64,000 bases of DNA from Bradyrhizobium sp. (GCF_027307225.1 NZ_DAHUXJ010000015.1:62001-126000), one strand, 5' to 3'; positions 46,494-55,902 are shown, counted from the first letter of the stretch. Made by a program: numbers and translations. The notes: a model not told the origin generated them from the sequence alone.

Positions 46494-46985
46494 ATGGCCG
46501 ATGACATGGACGGCAAGCAAAGGAGTGTCTTAGGTTCTTTTCCGCTTCTGGCTGCGGCCAATCTCTTGTTTTTCTGCCTCGAATTCATATTGGCCATCGA
46601 AGCTCGATCCGCGTCGTTGTTTGCGGACAGTATCGCCTTTCTCGAAGCAGCGAGTGTGAGCGTTCTGTTGTCGTCCGGACGCAACGGGAGCACGCCGGGC
46701 CGGGAGGCATTTGTGCGATTCTCCAGGACGATCATCCTCATTCCGACCTGCTTTCTGTCTTGGATGATCGCGGCGAACTATTACGGCGCGGCGATCCCGT
46801 CCGCGACGCCGCTGGCCGCAACCGGCGCGGCACTCCTGCTGACCAACATCGCCTGTCTTGTCTTGCTAAGGCACGGCAGGTTCCCGCATCTGGCCGAGTC
46901 GCTCTCCGACGTTCGCAATCATGCGATCATGAACACGGTCATCGTTCTGGCCGCGTTTTTGACCTGGGCATCAGGAACCATGTGA
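46494..46985 (+). CDS. CDF-like small membrane protein
   Basis: The 163-residue protein has about four TM segments. The part ARSASLFADSIAFLEAASVS near 37-56 resembles the cation-diffusion-facilitator site that usually reads LxADSxHMxxD; here the second Asp position is altered. The end SDVRNHAIMNTVIVLAA matches CDF-like helices. It is shorter than a full CDF protein and lacks the cytoplasmic domain. Metal transport is unproven. Confidence 0.6.
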   Translation: MADDMDGKQRSVLGSFPLLAAANLLFFCLEFILAIEARSASLFADSIAFLEAASVSVLLSSGRNGSTPGREAFVRFSRTIILIPTCFLSWMIAANYYGAAIPSATPLAATGAALLLTNIACLVLLRHGRFPHLAESLSDVRNHAIMNTVIVLAAFLTWASGTM

Positions 46986-47098
46986 CCGGATCTGCTCGCC
47001 GCCCTTGGTATTCTATATGTGAACGAGAGTGCGGCCGAGCATATATGGCTTGCCGCGCGTGAGTTGCCGCCGGCCGACGCATGATCTGCAAAGGCGGC

Positions 47099-47497
47099 TT
47101 ATTCCTTGGCTCGCGGAACAAGTTTTCCCTGCGATGCCTTGTGATGGTACTGCAACGCGATCAAAAGACTTTTCAGGCCTCGTAAGGGCCATAGCGTGAC
47201 TATCAGGATCAACGGAATCCACAGTGCCGCGTGGACCCAGTACGGCGGTTGATATCTGACCTCCGTTACCAGGGCGGCTCCTACGACAATAGCGCCAGCG
47301 ATCATGATGACGAATACAGCAGGCCCGTCGCCGGCGTCGGCAAAGCTGAAATCTAGGCCGCACACGTCGCACCTGGATCTCAGGGTCAAGAACCCCTCAA
47401 ACAGCTTTCCCTTGCCGCAACGCGGACATCGACACAGAAGGCCAGCGATATATGGCGATGGCGCTTTTTTTGAGATATTCTTGTCCGAGAGTTCCAT
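47099..47497 (-). CDS. DUF983 family membrane protein
   Basis: About 132 residues from MELSDKN (an upstream ATG adds 15). CRCPRCGKGKLFEGFLTLRS and CDVCGLDF form a zinc-ribbon-like cysteine set, followed by two TM segments (FVIMIAGAIVVGAALV, WVHAALWIPLILIVTLW). DUF983 genes often sit by terminal oxidase assembly genes, but the function is unknown. It is downstream of the SMP-30-like gene on the same strand. Confidence 0.85.
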   Translation of the reverse strand: MELSDKNISKKAPSPYIAGLLCRCPRCGKGKLFEGFLTLRSRCDVCGLDFSFADAGDGPAVFVIMIAGAIVVGAALVTEVRYQPPYWVHAALWIPLILIVTLWPLRGLKSLLIALQYHHKASQGKLVPRAKE

Positions 47498-47551
47498 CTT
47501 TAGCTTTCTGCGCTTCGATTGTGTGGCGACCGACCAAGCCAACTCGAAACG

Positions 47552-48430
47552 CTAGTGCGAGCCAATTTCCGCCAACCGTATCGAACTCACGGCTCCCGGT
47601 ACGTCGACCGTCATTATCTCGACGCGGGCCGTCTGCTCGCGGTTGGGATAGTCGTCAAGATTGGCGGCTACCGTCAGACAGAAAAGCGTCCGACCGTCTT
47701 GTCCGCCCAACTGACACGCGACCGCATGACGACCGGGTACGTGAACCCGATGTGTGACGCGCCCGCCCTGTTGCACACGCACAAAAAGCGGCTGTCGGGC
47801 AGCCGCTGCCCAGACGGCGCCTTCGGAGTCCGCACAGATGCCGAGCGGGCTCATTCCCTCGAAGTTTGCGAAGACCTTTCGATGCCGCAATGTTCCGTCG
47901 CTGTCGATCTCGAATGCGAGAAGCCGGTTGCCGAGCGTTTCCGCAACCAGCAGGTCATGCGAACTTGTGATTGCCAACCCGTTCGGATGCGCGACGTTGT
48001 CGGCAACCGATCGAATGTTGCCATCCGGGGTTGCCAGAAGAACGCGAGCCGACGCGAAGCAGTCGGGTCCGGAAGTGTCCGCGTCGAATGAAGTCACATA
48101 GGCGCTTCCATCGCGAGCGACGGCCAATTCCCGTAGATATCCCGATGCGACGTCGGCCATGTCGGCATGGATCGCCGGCTTCTCGGCACTGAATTTCAGG
48201 ATCAGCCGTTGGGTCATCGAGGCGACCAATAAATCCCCGTCAGGCAAAAAGCCCAAACCGAACGGTCGACCCGGTACGTCGGCAACGATCATAACCTTGC
48301 CGTCCAGATCGATGCGGAAGACCTTTCCAGCGCGCACGTCGGATACCCATAGGGCACCCAAATGCCATCTAGGCGCCTTAAGACGCCAGAATCCGCTTGC
48401 AAGAACATTTGTCTTCAGCGTTTTCATCAC
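47552..48430 (-). CDS. SMP-30/gluconolactonase-like beta-propeller protein
   Basis: The 292-residue protein has the repeats of a six-bladed propeller (ALWVSDVRAGKVFRIDLDGK, RPFGLGFLPDGDLLVASM, NVAHPNGLAITSSHDLLVAE and GMSPLGICADSEGAVWAAA). It fits lactone hydrolases or related sugar-binding proteins. It has no signal peptide. The substrate cannot be inferred from neighbours. Confidence 0.8.
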   Translation of the reverse strand: MMKTLKTNVLASGFWRLKAPRWHLGALWVSDVRAGKVFRIDLDGKVMIVADVPGRPFGLGFLPDGDLLVASMTQRLILKFSAEKPAIHADMADVASGYLRELAVARDGSAYVTSFDADTSGPDCFASARVLLATPDGNIRSVADNVAHPNGLAITSSHDLLVAETLGNRLLAFEIDSDGTLRHRKVFANFEGMSPLGICADSEGAVWAAAARQPLFVRVQQGGRVTHRVHVPGRHAVACQLGGQDGRTLFCLTVAANLDDYPNREQTARVEIMTVDVPGAVSSIRLAEIGSH

Positions 48431-48469
48431 CTTCGATCGGGAAATCCATCGTCCCGAAAACCCTTGTAT

Positions 48470-48790
48470 TCATCGAGCTCGTTCCAGGGTCCGCGACGAC
48501 GAAGGCTTAGTTTGCTTTATATTCTTCATCTTTGGTTTCGTGACGTGTTCCTTGAGCCGGACGCCTCGACCGCCAGCCAAGCTCTGACCATCCGGATTGA
48601 TCAACTCGATTCCCGCATTCTCCAGAGCCGAAACCAGCTTCATCAGGGAATCGACATTGCCGCGGATGACGCCGTCGCTTGCTTCCATGCGTTGAATGGT
48701 CGGGACTGAAAGGTCGGCCAGTTCAGCTGTTTGCCGTTGATCGATATTCAGGAGCGCGCGGGCAGCCCTGAGTTGATTAGCGGAAATCAT
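48470..48790 (-). CDS. XRE-family HTH regulator (paralogue of 35679 gene)
   Basis: The 106-residue protein is aligned end to end with the regulator at 35679-35999: LRAARALLNIDQRQTAELAD near 7-26, SVPTIQRMEASDGVIRGNVD, and SLMKLVSALENAGIELI. It is monocistronic and starts 41 bases from a short inverted repeat (48832-48848), a likely autoregulatory operator. Confidence 0.82.
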   Translation of the reverse strand: MISANQLRAARALLNIDQRQTAELADLSVPTIQRMEASDGVIRGNVDSLMKLVSALENAGIELINPDGQSLAGGRGVRLKEHVTKPKMKNIKQTKPSSSRTLERAR

Positions 48791-49121
48791 GAATCGGCAA
48801 GCTCCAATGCGACACGCACAAATACATCTACACCATATGAACTATGGTATCAAGCATCAACTTAAATGCACAAGATATCATCGATGCACTGCCGTCGAGA
48901 TAATGGTGCACCGGAATCCTCTATGTAGGGAATGAAAAATGAAGTATCAAACATCAGTACAGCAATGCTAAAATTATGAAACCAACGACTAGCATGCATT
49001 TTCCACTTTTAGCCTTAGCTTTTTCATATTATGTTTGGCGGCGTTCGGTCTTAGCGCTGCGCTGCGCACGGTAAGGGCCTTTAACGCCACATCTACTCTG
49101 CGGCCCGTGAGGAGCTGCCTA
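48791..49121. other. Regulatory intergenic region
   Basis: A 331-base AT-richer region between the minus-strand XRE gene and the GlsB-like gene. It holds the 17-base inverted repeat at 48832-48848. I see no gene in it other than upstream extensions of the GlsB-like frame. Confidence 0.5.
48832..48848. promoter_or_regulatory. Inverted repeat, possible XRE operator
   Basis: ACCATA and TATGGT flank TGAAC. It lies 41 bases upstream of the XRE start, within its likely promoter. Confidence 0.4.
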
Positions 49122-49439
49122 ATGGGCGTGTCAAGTGTTCTCATAATTGGGGAAGCAATCGCTGGCGCCATTGGCGGAATAATCATCGGAAGAAGCCTGA
49201 ACGGCTCTAGTTTCGGCAACCCCGTTAATTCCATCATTGGACTCGTGGGCGGAGTCACGGTTGGCTATCTGCTGCACAACACCTTGCCGGATCTTGCGAA
49301 CGCAATCACCAAAGGCTCGTTGGGCGGCATCCTGGGCAGCATCATCGGCGCATTCATCGGCGGGGCAATTCTGATAACCGTTTGCGCGCTGGTGAAAGAC
49401 AATGTCCCTGGCGTCCGCGACGACCGACCGAGGCGTTGA
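49122..49439 (+). CDS. GlsB/YeaQ/YmgE-type membrane protein
   Basis: About 105 residues from an ATG at 49122 that follows GTGAGGAG; an earlier in-frame ATG adds 29 residues with no known homology. Gly/Ile-rich TM segments (VLIIGEAIAGAIGGIIIGRS, IIGLVGGVTVGYLLHN, LGGILGSIIGAFIGGAILIT) match the transglycosylase-associated family of small stress proteins. Confidence 0.75.
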   Translation: MGVSSVLIIGEAIAGAIGGIIIGRSLNGSSFGNPVNSIIGLVGGVTVGYLLHNTLPDLANAITKGSLGGILGSIIGAFIGGAILITVCALVKDNVPGVRDDRPRR

Positions 49440-49512
49440 GCCTCTAGTGATCGGCGGTATCGGCGCTCCTGTTGTCGGGGCAAATCCTCTCCGCGAAACT
49501 CACGGATGAAGC

Positions 49513-50286
49513 ATGTTTTCTAGTCTCAACTGGATGTTGGAGTATTCGACCTTGAAACTTTTGGGGCGTTATCAAGGAAGGAACGGACAGATCGATATCG
49601 TCGAGTGTTCTTGGGACGGTACACGCGTATATTTCGAAGAGGGGATAAGACAGAGCCAGGCGACGCCAGACGGCGAAAGCGTATTTACCTACGTTAAGCT
49701 CATGGACGAGCTCCTGTCTCGCTCCGACCAAGTCCTTGTCCTGGGCTGTGGTGGCGGGAATCTTGCGACACGGCTGTCGCGTCTCGGCAAGAGACTGACC
49801 ATAGTCGACATTAATCCGATCAGTTTCGTGCTCGCGCAAAGGTATTTCGATCTGCCGGATGAACTGACTTGCATCGTCTCTGATTTTCGAAAATTCGTGT
49901 TCGATGACCGCGCATACTACGACGGCATTGCGATCGACGTCGGTGGACCGGGATTCCGTTTCACGGAGGAGTTTGATGCGGTAACCTGCGACGCTATCCG
50001 CGCCCGTTTGGCACCGGGCGGCCGGATCGTAATGAATGTGATGGTGGCAAACGACATTGATCCGACCCCTGACCGGATTGCGGCCAGACTCGCCGGTGAG
50101 GATATGCGGACGTGGATCATCGACGAACAAGGGATCGAGGATCGCAACGCCGTCATCACATGCATGCCCGAAAGGACGTTGCGTTCCCGGGCGGCACTTG
50201 ATCGCGTGATGCGCCATAGCCACGAACGGTGGGCGATCCGCCGCGGAAGATCGCGAAGCCGGGATCTCGCCGTTGGATTGCGCTAA
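49513..50286 (+). CDS. Spermidine-synthase-like SAM methyltransferase (second copy)
   Basis: The 257-residue protein has [17 protein letters not shown] near 75-91, LTIVDINPISFVLAQRYF and [10 protein letters not shown], matching the protein at 43755-44540. Its stop overlaps the next ATG (TAATG), so it is translated with the ketoacyl-synthase pair. This ties it to lipid or acyl metabolism more than the first copy (inference). Confidence 0.75.
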   Translation: MFSSLNWMLEYSTLKLLGRYQGRNGQIDIVECSWDGTRVYFEEGIRQSQATPDGESVFTYVKLMDELLSRSDQVLVLGCGGGNLATRLSRLGKRLTIVDINPISFVLAQRYFDLPDELTCIVSDFRKFVFDDRAYYDGIAIDVGGPGFRFTEEFDAVTCDAIRARLAPGGRIVMNVMVANDIDPTPDRIAARLAGEDMRTWIIDEQGIEDRNAVITCMPERTLRSRAALDRVMRHSHERWAIRRGRSRSRDLAVGLR

Positions 50287-51476
50287 TGGTGCGGCTTCCG
50301 GCAGATCGACGCGAGACGTGGGTAACCGGCATCGGGCTCGTCTCCTCGCTGGGGGACGGGTTGGAAGGAAATTGGGACGCTCTCCGCAGTGGCCGTGTAA
50401 ACATCGACCTGGAGAGATATGCACCGTGGATGATCCACCCATTGGTGCCGCTTAACCTGGACAGCCAGATTCCGAAAAAGGGCGACCAGCGTCAGATGGA
50501 AGCATGGCAGCGCATCGGCGCCTACGCAGCCGGCCTTGCCCTGGATTCGGCCGGCATCAAGCACGACAAGGAAATCCTGGCTCGGACCGACATGATCGTC
50601 GCTGCGGGCGGCGGTGAGCGCGATCTCGATGTCGACGCCGCGATTTTGACCGCGCGTGCGGACGGAAGGTCGGGGGCTCTCAATGAGCGGCTGATGAACG
50701 GCCTGCGCCCGACCCTGTTCCTCGCGCAGCTATCCAATATGCTCGCCGGCAACATATCGATCGTCCATGGCGTGTCCGGATCGTCACGGACCTTTATGGG
50801 CGAGGAAGCCGCCGGCGTGGACGCCGTTCGGATTGCGTGGGTGAAGATCGCCTCCGGCCAGAGCGAGATTGTTTTGGTCGGCGCCGCGCACAACGGCGAG
50901 CGCAAGGAAATGCTGATGCTCTACGAATGTGGCGGCTTCAATCTCAAGAAGGACTTCGCATCGGTCTGGTCGCGCAACGGCGGTGGCTTTGCTTTGGGGT
51001 CGGGTGGCGTGTTCCTGGTGCTTGAGTCGAGACCTCATGCGGAGCGCCGAGGCGCCAAGCCGTTTGCACGGCTCGTCAACGTCGTTTCCGGTCATTCCTC
51101 CAGAACTGCGCCGGGCGGAGTTGAAAGAGCGCTGGGAGGTCTCTGGGAATCGCTAGGGGTCACCGAGAATACAACCGCGATCTACACTGCAGCGACAGGC
51201 GCTGCGGTTGCCACCAGGGAAGAGGCTGCCTTTCTGTCGGCACACGGCGATATCCCCGTCCGGGCAGTCGGCACGTCCTTCGGACATCTCAGTGAAGCGC
51301 AATTCCCGTTAACATTGGCTCTTGCTTCGTTGAGCCTATCCAGCGGTGCGTTGGTCCCTCCAAACGATACATCCGGTCGAGAGACCGAGATCGACGCGAT
51401 ACCGGCCCAGATAGTGGCCGTCGGCGTCGGTCATTGGCGCGGCGAAGGAATGGCGCTCGTAGAGGCTGTCTCATGA
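50286..51476 (+). CDS. FabF2XL-like ketoacyl synthase, non-catalytic type
   Basis: The 396-residue protein starts at the ATG overlapping the methyltransferase stop. It matches the ketoacyl-ACP synthase of the rhizobial VLCFA cluster in IPKKGDQRQMEAWQRIGAYA near 64-83 and DMIVAAGGGERDLD. The usual active-site TACATG segment reads GVSGSSRTFMG, so the Cys is missing, and the NAHGTST His region reads TAATGAAV. It is probably a partner (chain-length-like) subunit of the next gene. No acpXL is seen. Confidence 0.78.
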   Translation: MVRLPADRRETWVTGIGLVSSLGDGLEGNWDALRSGRVNIDLERYAPWMIHPLVPLNLDSQIPKKGDQRQMEAWQRIGAYAAGLALDSAGIKHDKEILARTDMIVAAGGGERDLDVDAAILTARADGRSGALNERLMNGLRPTLFLAQLSNMLAGNISIVHGVSGSSRTFMGEEAAGVDAVRIAWVKIASGQSEIVLVGAAHNGERKEMLMLYECGGFNLKKDFASVWSRNGGGFALGSGGVFLVLESRPHAERRGAKPFARLVNVVSGHSSRTAPGGVERALGGLWESLGVTENTTAIYTAATGAAVATREEAAFLSAHGDIPVRAVGTSFGHLSEAQFPLTLALASLSLSSGALVPPNDTSGRETEIDAIPAQIVAVGVGHWRGEGMALVEAVS

Positions 51477-52805
51477 CGACGCTCCTTGAAACCGGCTCGG
51501 CATCCACAAAGCTGCGTAACGCGAAGACGACAATGCGTGACGGCCACAATCGTCCTGTCGTCGTCGTTACCGGCATGGGCGTGATCACGTCGCTTGGTGA
51601 GGGCAAAACTGAGAATTGGACGAAAATTACCGCCGGAGAGTCTGGAATAAGCGCGATCCGGCGCTTCTCCACCCACGGACTAAAGACGCGCATCGCCGGC
51701 ACCATCGACTTCGTTGAGGTGAAGCCGTTCTCCTCGACAACGCTGGCCGAGCGTCTGGCAGATATCGTCATCGAAGAGGCTGTCGGCCAATCGGGAATTG
51801 GACGAAAGGGCGATTTTCCAGGCCCGTTGTTTCTCGGTCTGGCGCCGGTCGAAGTCGAGTGGCCGCAGCGCGAAGAAATCGCACGGGCCTCCGGCGAAGC
51901 GGGCTCGATGGATTACGACATCCTGCTGCGAACCAGCGGCGGCGGCCGTTTCACGCAGGTCCACGCCCGCTATCTGTTCGGCTCGGTTGCGGACCATCTC
52001 TGCGCGACCTTCGGCACAAAGGGATCGCCCATCTCGGTGTCAACGGCCTGCGCGTCAGGCGCAACAGCGATCCAGCTCGGCGTCGAGGCAATTCAGCGCG
52101 GAGGAACCGATGCTGCCCTATGCGTAGCGACCGACGGTTCCGTCAATGCAGAGGCTATGGTGCGATTTTCCCTCCTGTCGGCTCTTTCTACTCACAACGA
52201 CGACCCGCGCAGCGCATCGAAGCCCTTTTCGAAGAACCGGCAAGGTTTCGTGATGGCTGAAGGTGCCGGCGCGCTTGTGCTGGAGAGCCTGGACGCCGCG
52301 CAATCGCGCGGCGCGAAGATCTTGGGCGTGATCGCCGGCTGCGGCGAATTGGCGGACACTTTCCATCGTACCCGTCCCAAACCGGACGGGGTTCCTATCG
52401 CCGATTGCCTCCGCAACGCTCTCGCCGATGCAAGCATGACCTTCGATCAGATCGACTACATTAACGCGCACGGAACCAGCACGCCCAGAGAACGACAAGA
52501 TGGAATATCTTGGCACCGCCGCTGTGTTTGGCGATCATGCTCGCAAGATTCCGGTCTCATCCAACAAATCAATGATCGGGCACACCCTCTCTGCCGCCGG
52601 CATCATCGAAGCGGTATTCACCTTTCTTACACTTGAGTACCAACGCATCCCGCCTACCATCAACTACGATATTCCGGATCCGGCAATCCCGTTTGACGTC
52701 GTGCCGCACAAGGCAAGAGACGCCCGCGTCGCAACAGCAATGTCGAATTCGTTCGGCTTCGGAGGCCAAAATGTATCGCTCATCATGCGACGTGAACCGG
52801 GGTAG
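51473..52805 (+). pseudogene. FabF1XL-like ketoacyl-ACP synthase, frameshifted
   Basis: Two frames join into a 443-residue KAS II-type enzyme with an intact triad: Cys in VSTACASGATA, His in YINAHGTSTP, and Lys/His in SNKSMIGHTLSAAG. One A must be removed near 52487 to fuse the frames (STPEN...KMEYLGTAAVFGD). The start ATG overlaps the previous stop, as is usual for these pairs. Apart from one base it is complete, so it could be an error or recent loss. Confidence 0.8.
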
Positions 52806-52911
52806 ACATCAGGGAGACAAACATTGAGCGTCCGATGTCACACATTCAGCTGTAGGGGCTCGAAGGATGCTGATGGAGTTTGAGAAACTTGGCAGCGTAT
52901 TGCGCGCCTAA

Positions 52912-53070
52912 GATCGAGCGAGGTTATCCACGGCAATTCCGACAATTGAAAAAGGCTACGCCGAGCATTGCGTGAAGTTAGCGAGACAAACAAATGGCCG
53001 GGAATCGCGTGAGATTCTGCACGAGATGGCAACGGAATGGCTAAGATTGGTAGACGCGGCCGACCACTAA
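52912..53070 (+). pseudogene. 5'-truncated fragment of a small conserved rhizobial protein
   Basis: An open frame without a start codon gives EKGYAEHCVKLARQTNGRES and MATEWLRLVDAADH. This resembles the end of a small protein family common in Bradyrhizobium (a YRRLAEECLRLA...MAEAWLRLA type). A TAA directly precedes it, so the 5' end was lost or moved out of frame. Confidence 0.45.
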
Positions 53071-53140
53071 GCCCAAGCGAACTGTCCAACGATCGCCATG
53101 AACGCCGGCCAGTTTGGGCCGGCGAGCCAATCGGACCACC

Positions 53141-53575
53141 ATGTCCTCTCACTCCAACGCTAGTATCGCTAAGAAAGCTCGCACGAAAGCCGAGGTGGAT
53201 TTTGCCACCTGGCTCATGATGGCCAAGCTCGGTGGTTTCGATGACCTTCCGTCAAACGCACAGAGCTTTCTAACTAACTATCGCACCCGGCTCGAGACGA
53301 TGAGCGAGGCCGAGTCCACGGCCGTGGCCATTCGGGAGGTCTACGGCGCTTATTACAGCGAGATGGGAGGCGTGGGCTCGGCGCCGGAACCAAGGGCTCG
53401 CGCACCAACGACAGAAGGCAAAGTCACGCGGTTCCAGAGAGGGCCGAAACCTCAGCCCGGTCAATCGGCTGCGCGCCATTCGACGATGCCCATGATCCGA
53501 AGATCCCTCCCGGCACTGCTGATTTTCGCGAGCATGGTGGCTCTGATTGTCGCATATAAATTTCTGACGTGGTAA
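53141..53575 (+). CDS. Small C-tail-anchored protein of unknown function
   Basis: About 144 residues from MSSHSN. It has a soluble helical part (AEVDFATWLMMAKLGGFDDL and LTNYRTRLETMSEAESTAVA) and one C-terminal TM segment (SLPALLIFASMVALIVAYKF). It is unrelated to any family I know. The starts at 53114 and 53141 are both open. Confidence 0.5.
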   Translation: MSSHSNASIAKKARTKAEVDFATWLMMAKLGGFDDLPSNAQSFLTNYRTRLETMSEAESTAVAIREVYGAYYSEMGGVGSAPEPRARAPTTEGKVTRFQRGPKPQPGQSAARHSTMPMIRRSLPALLIFASMVALIVAYKFLTW

Positions 53576-54040
53576 CGCCGCCTGCGCATTGAGTACGGGG
53601 ACGAAGTGCTGCTCACAGCAACCGCGCGGAACCTGGGGCGGCTCGCCAAACTTCCCTACCGTGCTCCGCCACCTCTATCTGCAGCCCACTTCGTATGACC
53701 TCCGCAGCTACAAAAACGCCAGGTCCGCAAGGTCCACATTTCCCTTGACAGCGACCAAATAGCGAACATCGCTGCACCTCGCATTGGTGCCAACAAGAGA
53801 CCCAGGGACCTAAGAATTGATGCGTCCACGACACGAAGAACGCGATGGCGACGCGCGCTGTAATAGACCCACAGGCCAGCGCTCACGCAACGCTATCGCA
53901 CAAAATCGTAGTCAGCGCATAAAAGCGTAGGCCTGGCGCCCAGGGCGCGGCATCACTACGCGGTCCGGCACGAGCAATCGGCCCTTCGCGGCGTGTTATC
54001 GGGATCAGCGGGATCAAGCCGCCGTACGTCGATCGCGCCG
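53576..54040. other. No recognised gene
   Basis: A 465-base stretch between the tail-anchored protein and a decayed GGDEF-EAL gene. Frames here are short and show no domain-like text. It is probably decayed sequence. Confidence 0.5.
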
Positions 54041-54620
54041 CTATCGTTGCTGCGGTACCTCGCGCAGAACCCATTCACCGAGTTCCGCGATCAACCGGCT
54101 TTCCTCCGCGATCGGAATGAACTCTGCAGGCTTTACGCGACCGCGCTGGGGTGAAGCCAACGCGCCAAGGCCTCGAATCCGATGATTCTGCCGTCGGCGT
54201 GCTGCTGCGGCTGGCATTCAGGCGACAGCTCTCCGTTTACAATCGTCGATCTGAGGTCGCGCACCAGCGCGCCGGTCGCGCAATTGCAGGTCCATGGTCG
54301 CGGTGAAGAATCGGACAGCACCGCGCCGGTCGTGCTTGGCTCGATAGAGCGCGGCATCGGCGTTGGTAAAGAGCGACCTGATGTCCTCGCCGTCTCGCGG
54401 GTAGACGGATATTCCGATGCTCAGTCCGAGCTCGAAGAGATGCACCTCGACCTCGATGTCGTCGTGAAGCGTGGCTTGCAGCCGGGCAGCGAGCAATTCC
54501 GCGGTCGACGGCAGCGGCTCCTGCTCGGTAATCGCGACGAGCTCGTCACCGCCAATTCGAGCCCCGCGAGACCTGACGCAGGACCGTGTCGACAGTCGAA
54601 TGTCCGAAGAGATCGTCGAT
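54041..54620 (-). pseudogene. Remnant of a GGDEF-EAL cyclic-di-GMP protein
   Basis: The reverse strand in several frames gives DLFGHSTVDTVLRQVSRG, then ARIGGDELVAI (the GGDEF site) and LSIGISVYPRDGEDIRSLFT. A short EAL start follows (GRIIGFEALARWLHP, then KPAEFIPIAEESRLIAELGE). At least two frameshifts and loss of both ends show it is dead. It abuts the decayed DUF2249 copy. Confidence 0.7.
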
Positions 54621-54665
54621 CCCAGCATCCGACGCCCGGGCCGCTTTGGAGCGAACCTACGGAGG

Positions 54666-54937
54666 ATGCCGACCGCGGAGCCCAATCCCAGTGAACGCGT
54701 GATTCATGTGGCGGAAATCGACCGCGTTACCGGCACACGATCCTTTCCCGGCTATTCGAGCATCTCGCGCCGGATCAATCGCTGCAGATCGTCGTGGATC
54801 ACGATCCCAGGCGGCTCCGCCTGCAGCTCGAAGCGAAACACGGATCGCGCTGCGCCTGGTCGTATCTTGAGAATGGTCCCGATGTCTGGCGGGTTCGTTT
54901 GCGCCTGCTACCCGACAGGAGTCCAGAACTTGCTTAA
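54666..54937 (+). pseudogene. DUF2249 gene copy, one frameshift
   Basis: The frame starting at ATG 54666 (after GGAGG) gives SERVIHVAEIDRVT. After a one-base loss near 54731 the next frame gives RHTILSRLFEHLAPDQSLQI and GSRCAWSYLENGPDVWRVRL, ending at a TAA. It matches the protein at 11204-11485 almost throughout. It was intact until recently, or the base is a sequence error. Confidence 0.7.
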
Positions 54938-55146
54938 GTCGTTAACTTCGAATCCCGATGCGCCGACCGTCACTCTGACGCATCGCGAATTCACCCGATC
55001 TGCGGATGACCGCTGCCTATCACGCGCCGAGCGGATGGAAATCATCTCCCTTGTCGCGGCGGTCGGAGACACCGAATCCTCCGCATAGCTGGTCCCGATG
55101 CTGGAGCGCGAGGGGTTCGATCAGAATCCGAGAATGGAGGAATGAA

Positions 55147-55382
55147 ATGCTAAGCAATTCCTATCACTACGTGCAGCCGGCAGACGAGACAGAACAAACC
55201 TACCTCAAGTCGCTGATCCACAAGGACTTTGAGCGATGCTATCCCGACGAAACGCTCGAGGATGTCAGGCACCAGGCGCCGTTCTCGGGGGAAGACAAGG
55301 GACTTTTCGCGATTGGATGCCGGTCACGGCGATTCGCGCGGCAGCCGGTCGTATCAAGGCACCGTCTGCCCACGCCGCATGA
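55147..55382 (+). pseudogene. Copy of the 83-residue protein, frameshifted
   Basis: MLSNSYHYV... and HKDFERCYPDETLEDVRHQA and FSGEDKGL match the ORF at 11479-11730. A one-base loss near 55304 moves RDWM... to another frame, which ends at a TGA at 55380-55382 (about 78 codons in all). The ribosome site GGAGG is intact. Confidence 0.6.
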
Positions 55383-55403
55383 CCGCGCGTTTCGGGCTCC
55401 CGA

Positions 55404-55832
55404 TCACGCCGCTGGCCGCACGCCAAAATCCTTTGGCTTCAGCATCAGGTCAGCGAGCGTGTACTTGTCGAGGACGGCGCTGAAGGCCTCGAGCCCCTCG
55501 TGCAGGATGCCGCGCAATCGGCAGCTACGCGTGATAATGCACTGATTGCCGGCGTTGAAGCATTCGACCAGCGCGAAGTCGGGCTCCGTGAGGCGAACCA
55601 CATCGCCAAGCCAAATCTTGCGAGGTGATTTTGCCAGCATCAGACCGCCGGAGCGTCCGCGCACCGCCTTCAGAAATCCGGCCCTGGTGAGGGTATTCGT
55701 GATCTTCATCAGATGTGCGCGCGAGATGTCATAGACTTCGGACGCCTCATCGACGGTGATCAGCCTATCTTCGTGAGCCGCCGCGTACATCAGCAGTCGC
55801 AACGCGAAGTCGGTAAAGTTCGTCAATCTCAT
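55404..55832 (-). CDS. nsrR: NsrR-type Rrf2 family regulator
   Basis: The 142-residue protein has a winged-helix N-terminus (MRLTNFTDFALRLLMYAAAH), SRAHLMKITNTLTRAGFLKA near 42-61 and an Fe-S cysteine set in ECFNAGNQCIITRSCRLRG (three Cys, spacing like NsrR). NsrR binds a NO-sensitive cluster and represses NO genes, so it could bind the 27-bp repeats in this window. It is convergent with the 55147 gene and divergent from the DUF2249 operon. Confidence 0.8.
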   Translation of the reverse strand: MRLTNFTDFALRLLMYAAAHEDRLITVDEASEVYDISRAHLMKITNTLTRAGFLKAVRGRSGGLMLAKSPRKIWLGDVVRLTEPDFALVECFNAGNQCIITRSCRLRGILHEGLEAFSAVLDKYTLADLMLKPKDFGVRPAA

Positions 55833-55902
55833 GGATCATCCCTGCGCTGCTGGTCGAGGGCCGCAAAATGTTGGCGGGCATGTCAGCGTAAAGGTATACG
55901 GC

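Noticed and set aside
46287..46520. Minus-strand ORF of 77 codons between pckA and the CDF-like gene
   Set aside because: It overlaps the start of the CDF-like gene and shows no recognised domain.
53883..54074. Minus-strand ORF of 63 codons as the end of the EAL domain
   Set aside because: Its text does not continue the EAL sequence; the EAL frame ends at 54041.
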